From an uncultured Eubacteriales bacterium (GTDB lineage Bacteria; Bacillota; Clostridia; Oscillospirales; Acutalibacteraceae): a stretch of DNA of 47,651 bases. Shown here in pieces: positions 24,052 through 30,718 of this stretch. The first letter of the stretch is position 1, and every line of letters begins with the position of its first letter. The translations under genes were made by a program, and so were the position numbers. The notes below the pieces were generated by a model, which was given only the letters and a program-made list of their open reading frames with translations, was not told where the DNA came from and ran no database searches. The stretch is taken from assembly GCA_900315785.1 (NCBI GenBank), contig ONAL01000008.1:1-47651 (forward strand), read 5' to 3'.

Positions 24052-25338
24052 ATGAGGAAGGCTCTTATTGCTTTGCTTCTCATAATTACCGCCTTTTCTG
24101 CGTTTACCGCGAACGCGGCGGAGAATCTCTCAGGCTACAGCTCGCGCTGCTGCGGCGGATATTATGCGGGATATAAGGATAACAAGGCATTCTGCCTTAA
24201 CATAAAGTCGGGCAATAATATCCTCTACACCTTTGACGGCGAGGTCTCGACTGTCGCTATGCACCATTCAAAGCTCTATGCCGTCACCAAATCGGGTCAG
24301 AACGGCAGGTATAATGTGATAATTATGTCGGGCAAAAGTCAGACGAAGAGCTTTTCGGTTGAAGCCGAACTCGGGAACAACTGCAAGGCGGCTGTGGACA
24401 AAAACGGCAATCTCTGCGCGCTTGACTGCTCGGGAAAGCTCTGCCGATTTGACACGAGCGGCAGAAGGCTCACAAATACCGACGGTTACTATACCCACGT
24501 TTTTACTCTCTCCGACAGAGTTTACCTCGCCGACGGCTCGGGGATTTATCTGCTCTCAAATCCGCCCGTAAAGCTGATGAACAGGGCTATGTTCGGAAAC
24601 CTGTTCGAGGTTTCCGAGAGCTGTCTCGGCGACGATTTGGGCAACATATATAATGTAAAAAGCAAGACAAGGAGCGTTTTTCCGAGCGGACAGACAGGCT
24701 TTGCCGAGAGCAAAAGCTTCTTTGTCTGCGACAAAGGCGGCAAGCTATGCGCCTACGGAAAGACCGACGGCGAGCTCAAGGGCTCGGCGGAAATCGGCTC
24801 CAAGGCAAGCGCGGTCTATGCCGAGGGAAAGAACATCTACGCGGTTGTTCCGAACAACGGCGGATTTCTCGTGAGAAGCTTTACCGAGGACGACCTTGTG
24901 CCGAAGCAGAAAAGCGAAGAGCTCTCAGCAGCCGAGAGCTTTGATGTGCCCGACAAGGTAGACCTTTCAATGTATAAGCTCAGGGACGGATATCTCATTC
25001 TGCCCGACGGCATCACGAAAGCCGAGCTTTCAAAATCGGTCAAGCCGAGCGGCTCAGTCACCTACGTAACAACAGGCAACCTCAAGACAGGCGGCAAGCT
25101 AAAAATCACCTCGGGCAAGGAAAGCTGCGAGCTGACCGCCGTAATTATGGGAGACATCGCTCCCAACGGAATAATCAACAGCTACGACAAACGACTTCTG
25201 TTTGACAGGCTTTTGGGATTTGATAATCTCTCAAAGGCGCAGTTCTATGCCGCGGACCTCAACAGCGACGGCAAAACGACAAACGCGGATTTGGTTCTGC
25301 TCGACAGACTGCTGACAGGCTACGGAAAGGAAAATTGA
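24052..25338 (+). CDS. Secreted repeat (propeller-like) protein with C-terminal dockerin
   Basis: A 428-aa exported protein. The signal peptide is residues 1-22 (MRKALIALLLIITAF to ANA). The body has repeated short beta segments with the pattern 'KxYAVxxxG' or 'KNIYAVVPNNGG' (e.g. SKLYAVTKSGQNG), suggesting a beta-propeller. The last 65 residues form a dockerin: the second repeat is canonical (ADLNSDGKTTNADLVLLDRLL), the first is degenerate (GDIAPNGIINSYDKRLLFDR). I start at the ATG at 24052, which follows GAGGTGG; the longer frame from 24031 would put charged residues before the signal. The HAD gene starts one base after its stop. No catalytic motif is visible. Confidence 0.8.
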   Translation: MRKALIALLLIITAFSAFTANAAENLSGYSSRCCGGYYAGYKDNKAFCLNIKSGNNILYTFDGEVSTVAMHHSKLYAVTKSGQNGRYNVIIMSGKSQTKSFSVEAELGNNCKAAVDKNGNLCALDCSGKLCRFDTSGRRLTNTDGYYTHVFTLSDRVYLADGSGIYLLSNPPVKLMNRAMFGNLFEVSESCLGDDLGNIYNVKSKTRSVFPSGQTGFAESKSFFVCDKGGKLCAYGKTDGELKGSAEIGSKASAVYAEGKNIYAVVPNNGGFLVRSFTEDDLVPKQKSEELSAAESFDVPDKVDLSMYKLRDGYLILPDGITKAELSKSVKPSGSVTYVTTGNLKTGGKLKITSGKESCELTAVIMGDIAPNGIINSYDKRLLFDRLLGFDNLSKAQFYAADLNSDGKTTNADLVLLDRLLTGYGKEN

Positions 25339-25339
25339 T

Positions 25340-26014
25340 ATGAAGATAAAAGGCGTTATTTTTGATATGGACGGAGTTTTGCTCGACAGCGAAAAGCTCT
25401 ACGTCCGATTCTGGAGCGAAGCGGGGAAGGCGTGCGGATATCCGTTCGAGAGAAAACACGCGCTCGCTATCCGAAGCCTCGCGAGACCGTTCGCAATTGA
25501 GCGGCTTGAGGGCTTTTTCGGAAAAGGCTTCGACTACGACAAGGTCAGGAACAAGCGCATTGAGCTTATGGACAGCTACATAAAAGAACACGGAATAGAC
25601 GCAAAGCCTTTCGCCGCCGAAACCCTCGGATTTCTCAAAGAAAACGGCATAAAAATTGCCCTGGCGACTGCGACGGCTCCCGACAGAGCCGAGCGTTACC
25701 TCACGCGCGTGGGGCTTTTTTCATATCTGGACGCGGTTGTGTGCGCCTCTATGGTCAAAAAAGGCAAGCCCGAACCCGATATCTACCTCAAAGCGGCGTC
25801 AGAGCTCGGGCTGAAACCCGAGGAATGTATCGCGGTTGAGGACAGCCCCAACGGTATAATTTCAGCTTACAGAGCAGGCTGCAGGGCGGTTATGATTCCC
25901 GATATGGACGAGCCCGACGAGGACACGCTCCGCCTGCTTTTCCGTAAGGGCGAAACCCTCAGGGACGTTCGGAAGCTGGTCTGCGAGGAACTCAAAAATT
26001 GCGCCGAAAGCTGA
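25340..26014 (+). CDS. HAD hydrolase, beta-phosphoglucomutase-like
   Basis: A 224-aa cytoplasmic haloacid dehalogenase-type phosphatase or mutase. All four motifs are seen: GVIFDMDGVLLDS (nucleophile Asp and acid-base Asp), ALATATAP, the Lys in KKGKPEPDIYLKAA, and VEDSPNGI. It starts one base after the dockerin protein's stop with GGAAAGG upstream and is cotranscribed, so it may act on sugar phosphates. A paralogue sits at 41074-41718 with the same 'MIPD' ending. Confidence 0.9.
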   Translation: MKIKGVIFDMDGVLLDSEKLYVRFWSEAGKACGYPFERKHALAIRSLARPFAIERLEGFFGKGFDYDKVRNKRIELMDSYIKEHGIDAKPFAAETLGFLKENGIKIALATATAPDRAERYLTRVGLFSYLDAVVCASMVKKGKPEPDIYLKAASELGLKPEECIAVEDSPNGIISAYRAGCRAVMIPDMDEPDEDTLRLLFRKGETLRDVRKLVCEELKNCAES

Positions 26015-26043
26015 CAAACAGCCATTTTTCATCAAATTTATCA

Positions 26044-26072
26044 TTGACTTATCAGCCCAAAACGATTATAAT
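26044..26072 (+). promoter_or_regulatory. Promoter of the MBOAT-DHHW operon
   Basis: TTGACT (26044-26049) and TATAAT (26067-26072), 17-nt spacer. Confidence 0.85.
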
Positions 26073-26106
26073 ATCTGCTGAGTAATTTTTAGAAAGGAGA
26101 GAAAAA

Positions 26107-27501
26107 ATGGTTTTTTCAAGTCTGATTTTCCTTTTTGCGTACCTGCCCGTAACGCTTGTTATCTACTACGCGGTACCCAGAAAGGCGCGCAACCTTTTCC
26201 TCTTCTTCATTAACCTTTTGTTCTACGGCTGGGGCGAGCCCGTTATGGTTACGCTCATGCTCGTGAGCATAGTTATCAACTACGCGGGCGGATATTTTGT
26301 CGAAAAATGCAAGCCCGACAAGAAAAAAGCCAAAATCCCTCTGATACTCACGGTTATCCTTGATATAGGAATTCTGGCGTTCTTCAAGTACAGCGGACTG
26401 ATTGCCGACACGCTTAACTTCCTGCCGTTCCTCAACATTCACTGGTTCAAGGTTTCGCTTCCCATCGGTATCAGCTTCTACACCTTCCAGACAATGAGCT
26501 ACGTAATCGACGTTTACCGCGACGACGCGCCTGTTTCGAAGAGCTTCATCGACTTCGGAACCTATGTAGCGCTCTTCCCTCAGCTTATTGCGGGTCCGAT
26601 TGTAAGATACAAGGACGTAGCGTACCAGCTCCGTCACCGCAGAGAAACGCTCGAGCAGTTTAATAAGGGCGTCAAGCTGTTTATGGTCGGCGTAGGCAAG
26701 AAGGTTCTCATTGCCAATCAGATGGGCTCGATGTGGGACGCAATCCAGGCTACGGGACAACAAAACGGCATTCTCGGAAGCTGGCTCGGAATTGCGGGCT
26801 ACACGCTCCAGATTTACTTTGACTTCTCGGGCTACAGCGATATGGCGTGCGGTCTGGGAAATATGCTCGGCTTCGAGTTCCTCAAGAACTTCAACTACCC
26901 CTACATTTCAAAATCCGTAACCGAATTCTGGAGAAGATGGCACATTTCGCTCTCCACCTGGTTCAGAGAATATGTATATATTCCGCTCGGCGGCAACCGA
27001 CGCGGCATTCCGCGCCAGATTCTCAACCTTATGGTTGTATGGTTCTTGACAGGACTCTGGCACGGCGCTTCGTACAACTTCATTTTGTGGGGTGTTTACT
27101 ACGGAGTTATCCTGATTATCGAGAAGTTTATCATCGGCAAGTTCCTTAAAAAGCTTCCGTCAGCGCTAAAGCATATCTACACAATCATCATCTTTATGCT
27201 TGGCTGGGTAATCTTCTACTTTGACGATATGGGCAAGATGGGCGAGTTCTTCGTCAGCCTGTTCAACTTCGGCGGCGGCATAATCGGTCACGACGCGTTC
27301 GTTATCTTCTGCCGTTACGCTGTGATTCTCGCTGTCGCGATTATCGCGGCAACCCCGCTCGGAGCTACGGTTTACGGCAAAATCAAGGACAGGAAGTATA
27401 CCTTCCTGCTCGAGACGCTGTTCGTCGTATTCGTTCTGATTATCTCGACCGCGGCTATCGTAAACCAGAGCTACAACCCGTTCTTGTACTTTAGATTTTA
27501 A
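26107..27501 (+). CDS. MBOAT family O-acyltransferase (AlgI/DltB-like)
   Basis: A 464-aa polytopic membrane acyltransferase, moving acetyl groups from the cytoplasm toward a surface glycan or wall polymer. Typical MBOAT segments are present: the N-terminal VFSSLIFLFAYLPV and YYAVPRKARNL, PIGISFYTFQTMSYVIDVY, FPQLIAGPIVRY, FWRRWHISLSTWFREYVYIPLGG, and TGLWHGASYNFILWG with the catalytic His. AAGGAGAG precedes the ATG. The DHHW-type partner follows after 20 nt, the usual arrangement for polysaccharide O-acetylation; there are no dlt genes, so D-alanylation is unlikely. Confidence 0.93.
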   Translation: MVFSSLIFLFAYLPVTLVIYYAVPRKARNLFLFFINLLFYGWGEPVMVTLMLVSIVINYAGGYFVEKCKPDKKKAKIPLILTVILDIGILAFFKYSGLIADTLNFLPFLNIHWFKVSLPIGISFYTFQTMSYVIDVYRDDAPVSKSFIDFGTYVALFPQLIAGPIVRYKDVAYQLRHRRETLEQFNKGVKLFMVGVGKKVLIANQMGSMWDAIQATGQQNGILGSWLGIAGYTLQIYFDFSGYSDMACGLGNMLGFEFLKNFNYPYISKSVTEFWRRWHISLSTWFREYVYIPLGGNRRGIPRQILNLMVVWFLTGLWHGASYNFILWGVYYGVILIIEKFIIGKFLKKLPSALKHIYTIIIFMLGWVIFYFDDMGKMGEFFVSLFNFGGGIIGHDAFVIFCRYAVILAVAIIAATPLGATVYGKIKDRKYTFLLETLFVVFVLIISTAAIVNQSYNPFLYFRF

Positions 27502-27521
27502 TCGGAAAGGAGCTGTAATTT

Positions 27522-28661
27522 ATGCGAAAAAAACTGCTTTTAGCGCCTATGGCTGTCTTTCTGTGCTTTGTTTTTCTGATGACGGCGCTGTTTATCGTCA
27601 CGCCAAAGACCAATTACAGCTCGCTTGAGAAGCGTTACCTCGAGGATTTTCCCGAGGCGAAGCTCAAGGCTATCGCCGACGGCACCTTTGAAAAGGGCTT
27701 CGAGGATTATCTCGCCGACCATTTTCCGCTGAGGAATATGTGGGTCGGAATCAACGCCTACTCAAACCTGCTTGTTGGCAACAACGGCAACGACGGCGTT
27801 TACAAGTGCTCGGACAACTACCTTATCAATCAGCCTGTGGGCGATGATAACCGCGTTGAGACGAACACAAGCGCGCTCATCAGCTTCAAGGAGAACATAG
27901 ACGTTCCCATGACCGTTATGACGGCTCCCAGCACGGGATACATTATGGCGGACAAGCTCCCTTCCGTTCACCGTGAATACAAGGATGACGAGATTTTCAA
28001 CACTATGAAAACTCAGCTTTCCAAGAGCGGAATCGACTTTGTCGACCTCAGGGCAAGGTTCAAGACCGCGGCGGCTGCCACGGACGGCAACAGCCTCTAC
28101 TATATGACCGACCACCACTGGACAACCTACGGTGCGTATACCGCGTATGTTCAGCTTATGAAGTCGCTGGCTATGTCGCCCGCGAAGAAGTCGGATTTCA
28201 ACATCACTTCATACAAGGATTTCTACGGCACAACCTATTCGACCTCGGGCTTCTGGTTCAACAAGCCCGACACAATCGAGCTTTGGGAGAGCAAGAAGAG
28301 CGATAAGGTCTCGGTCGAAATCACCGAGGGTGACGAGAGCAAGACATACGACAGTATGTACTTCAAGAAGCACCTCGAGGAGGACGACAAGTATCCTGTA
28401 TTCCTCGACGGCAACCACGCTCTCGAGACTATCACGAACGACCGCGTCAAGAAGGGCAGCGTGCTTGTAATCAAGGACAGCTTCTCACATTGTCTGGCTC
28501 CGTTCCTTGCGGAGAACTTCCACACCGTGACGCTAGTTGACTTGCGCTATTACAAGAACAGCGTGTCTGAGCTTGTCAAGACAGGCAAGTACGACAGGGT
28601 TCTCGCGGTTTACGGAATCGATAATTTCGCGACCGATACCGACCTTGTCTGGTTGAGTTAA
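27522..28661 (+). CDS. DHHW/AlgX-like acetyltransferase partner of MBOAT
   Basis: A 379-aa protein anchored by one N-terminal membrane helix (residues 5-28), with an extracytoplasmic SGNH-like domain of the DHHW family. Seen are SSLEKRYLEDFPE, the F(ED)YLADHFPLRNMWV segment, YYMTDHHWTTYGAY (the DHHW motif, an Asp-His pair) and LVIKDSFSHCLAPFL with a candidate nucleophile Ser. In AlgX and relatives this domain finishes transfer of acetyl to the polysaccharide. It is cotranscribed with the MBOAT gene; target glycan unknown. AAAGGAG lies upstream of the ATG. Confidence 0.9.
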   Translation: MRKKLLLAPMAVFLCFVFLMTALFIVTPKTNYSSLEKRYLEDFPEAKLKAIADGTFEKGFEDYLADHFPLRNMWVGINAYSNLLVGNNGNDGVYKCSDNYLINQPVGDDNRVETNTSALISFKENIDVPMTVMTAPSTGYIMADKLPSVHREYKDDEIFNTMKTQLSKSGIDFVDLRARFKTAAAATDGNSLYYMTDHHWTTYGAYTAYVQLMKSLAMSPAKKSDFNITSYKDFYGTTYSTSGFWFNKPDTIELWESKKSDKVSVEITEGDESKTYDSMYFKKHLEEDDKYPVFLDGNHALETITNDRVKKGSVLVIKDSFSHCLAPFLAENFHTVTLVDLRYYKNSVSELVKTGKYDRVLAVYGIDNFATDTDLVWLS

Positions 28662-28672
28662 TCAAATATTTT

Positions 28673-28705
28673 ACCCCGAGGTTAACACCTCGGGGTTTGT
28701 TTTTG
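28673..28705 (+). terminator. Terminator of the MBOAT-DHHW operon
   Basis: ACCCCGAGGT and ACCTCGGGGT form a 10-bp stem around TAAC, followed by TTGTTTTTG. Confidence 0.9.
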
Positions 28706-28755
28706 CCTTTCTGTCTGTGCATTTTGCCGATATTTTGCAATTTGACGAAACTCTG

Positions 28756-28784
28756 TTGATTATCACAACTCAATATTATTTAAT
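28756..28784 (+). promoter_or_regulatory. Promoter of the 532-aa adhesin-like gene
   Basis: TTGATT (28756-28761) and TTTAAT (28779-28784), 17-nt spacer. The same -35 sequence and spacing occur before the paralogue at 30719. Confidence 0.55.
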
Positions 28785-28853
28785 AAAAATGCTTTAAAAG
28801 GGACTTTTTCCCAAATACTATCCCGTTTCAGGGAGTGAAAAGGAGTTTTGACG

Positions 28854-30452
28854 ATGAAAAAAGCAAAGAAATTTTCAGCCTTGCTGATTGCTTTGATGCT
28901 TGTAATTTCGTGTTTCAGCGGACTCGGAATTACGGCTTCGGCAAGCACAAAGGCTGACTACTACCTCTGCGGCTACATCAACGGCGCAAACTACGGCGTT
29001 GAAGAGGACTACAAAAACCTCGGCGAATATCACTTCGTTGACGGCACCCTCACAACCTCGTTCACAGGCGTTACCTGGGTTGGTGTAAAAACCGCGGATA
29101 ACAGCAACTGGTACTTCTATGACGGAAAAACAGGCTGCACCGAGACAACCGCGACACTCGAAAGGGATAAGTCCGAAAAAATGTTTATCCCCGCAGGCGT
29201 TGAGGTTACACTCACACTCGTTGTAAATGCCGACGGCACAGTTACTCTCTCTTACGAAACAGGCGAGCCGATTACCGAGCCCGTTACCGAGGAGCCCACA
29301 ACTCAGGCTCCCACAACTGCCGAGCCGACAACTCAGGCTCCCACTACTCCCGTAACAGTCGTTCCCGGCTTCTATCTCGTAGGTTCCGCTGAGGTTTGCG
29401 GAGCGGAGTGGAACTTTATGACTCCGTGGGATAACCTCACTCAGATGAGCTATATCGGCAACAACGTATATACTCAGACATTCACAAACATCCCCTCATC
29501 CGCAAACGCTATCGACAGCACAGGCGCGCACCGCTATGAGTTCAAGGTTATTTATGTTGACGCTAAGGGCGGCGTTACATGGCATCCGGGCGGCTCGAAC
29601 AACAGCACCTTCGTAACAGTTAAGGACGACGGCTCTACGCTTAAGTTTACGTTCAAGCTTCTTGCCGCTTCTCCCACAACCGAGGGTCAGTATCCCGAGG
29701 CTGTAACCTGCGAGGTAACCAACCCCTACGCTCCGACAACCGCAGAGCCGACAACGGACGCTCCGACAACTGCTCAGCCGACTACACAGGCTCCAACAAC
29801 TGCAGAGCCGACAACTCAGGCTCCCACAACCGCAGAGCCCACAACTCAGGCTCCCACAACTGCCGAGCCGACAACCCAGGCTCCCACAACCGCAGAGCCC
29901 ACTACTCAGGCTCCGACTGAGGCTCCCAAGAAGGACATCAGCGGCTGGAAGGTCGAAGGTCTCAAGAACAAGACCTACACAGGCAAGGTTATCAAGCAGA
30001 ACATCGATGTAGTAAGCGCCGACGGCGAGTACGCAGACATCACAGTCGAGTACAGAAACAACAAGAACCCGGGCACAGCCACCGTCACAATCAAGGGCAC
30101 AGGCAACTACACGGGCACAATCAGCAAGACATTCAAGATTTCGAAGGCAGCTCAGACAATGACAGTCAAGGCGGAAACCAAGTCTGTCAAGGCGGCGAGC
30201 GTCAAAAAGAAGAAGGTCACCGTCACGAAGGCGATAACCGTCAAGAAAAACAAGGGAACAGTCACCTACGCGAGAGTCAAGAGCGGCTCATCAAAGTATC
30301 TGACAATCTCCAAGAAGGGCGTTATCACCGTCAAGAAGGGCACGTACAAGAAGAACACTGTACTCAAAATCAAAGTAAAGGTAACAGCAAAGGGCACAAC
30401 CTACTATAACAAGGGCTCCCAGACCGTTACCGTAAAGATTAAAGTTAAATAA
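28854..30452 (+). CDS. Secreted adhesin-like protein with PTT linkers and Ig-like end
   Basis: A 532-aa exported protein. The signal peptide (1-30) is nearly the same as that of the paralogue at 30719. Two N-terminal beta modules follow, about 33-140 (YYLCGYINGANYG, TWVGVKTADNSNWYFYDG) and 165-280 (GFYLVGSAEVCGAEWNFM, YEFKVIYVDA), resembling starch-binding modules of ruminococcal amylosome proteins. They are separated by PTTQAPTTAE linkers; a longer linker spans about residues 292-357. The C-terminal half is Lys-rich Ig-like (YTGKVIKQNI, KNPGTATVTIKGTGNYTGTI, then KKGVITVKKGTYKKN). No sortase motif or dockerin, so how it is held on the cell is unclear. Start: ATG at 28854 after AGGAG; a TTG six bases earlier is too close to that site. 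Confidence 0.8.
   Translation: MKKAKKFSALLIALMLVISCFSGLGITASASTKADYYLCGYINGANYGVEEDYKNLGEYHFVDGTLTTSFTGVTWVGVKTADNSNWYFYDGKTGCTETTATLERDKSEKMFIPAGVEVTLTLVVNADGTVTLSYETGEPITEPVTEEPTTQAPTTAEPTTQAPTTPVTVVPGFYLVGSAEVCGAEWNFMTPWDNLTQMSYIGNNVYTQTFTNIPSSANAIDSTGAHRYEFKVIYVDAKGGVTWHPGGSNNSTFVTVKDDGSTLKFTFKLLAASPTTEGQYPEAVTCEVTNPYAPTTAEPTTDAPTTAQPTTQAPTTAEPTTQAPTTAEPTTQAPTTAEPTTQAPTTAEPTTQAPTEAPKKDISGWKVEGLKNKTYTGKVIKQNIDVVSADGEYADITVEYRNNKNPGTATVTIKGTGNYTGTISKTFKISKAAQTMTVKAETKSVKAASVKKKKVTVTKAITVKKNKGTVTYARVKSGSSKYLTISKKGVITVKKGTYKKNTVLKIKVKVTAKGTTYYNKGSQTVTVKIKVK
29728..29926 (+). repeat. Tandem linker repeat, about 30-nt unit coding APTTAEPTTQ
   Basis: About six to seven copies of a 10-codon unit with synonymous variation between copies. 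It lies inside the adhesin-like gene; a shorter block is at 29280-29346. In-frame copy changes would leave the reading frame intact. Confidence 0.85.
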
Positions 30453-30463
30453 GCTTTTATCCC

Positions 30464-30493
30464 GAGCCGTCGCGATGCGACGGCTCTTTTTTT
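30464..30493 (+). terminator. Intrinsic terminator
   Basis: GAGCCGTCGC pairs with GCGACGGCTC around GAT, followed by seven T. Confidence 0.92.
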
Positions 30494-30587
30494 CATCATA
30501 AAAAATATTCAAATTGACCCTTTCGACCCCTCTGTTTCAGCCTTTCCCTATACAATTCGCTGATTTTAATTTTTACCCAAAATATTG

Positions 30588-30616
30588 TTGATTAAATCTT
30601 TGTAATATTATATAAT
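30588..30616 (+). promoter_or_regulatory. Promoter of the scaffoldin-like gene
   Basis: TTGATT (30588-30593) and TATAAT (30611-30616), 17-nt spacer. The leader of about 95 nt contains a GGGGG-TATGT-CCCCC hairpin (30627-30641) and overlapping GCCC/GGGC pairings. Confidence 0.8.
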
Positions 30617-30718
30617 GTTAATAAGTGGGGGTATGTCCCCCAAAACAGCCCAAGGGCAGGTCCCTGCGCTTTTCAAGGGTTTTGCACCTTTTGGGACAAA
30701 GAAAAAGGAGTTTTGAAA

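Noticed and set aside
29280-29926. Regular direct repeats that could suggest a CRISPR array.
   Set aside because: The repeats are contiguous, in frame, code for PTTAEPTTQA linkers and have no unique spacers; no cas genes are present.
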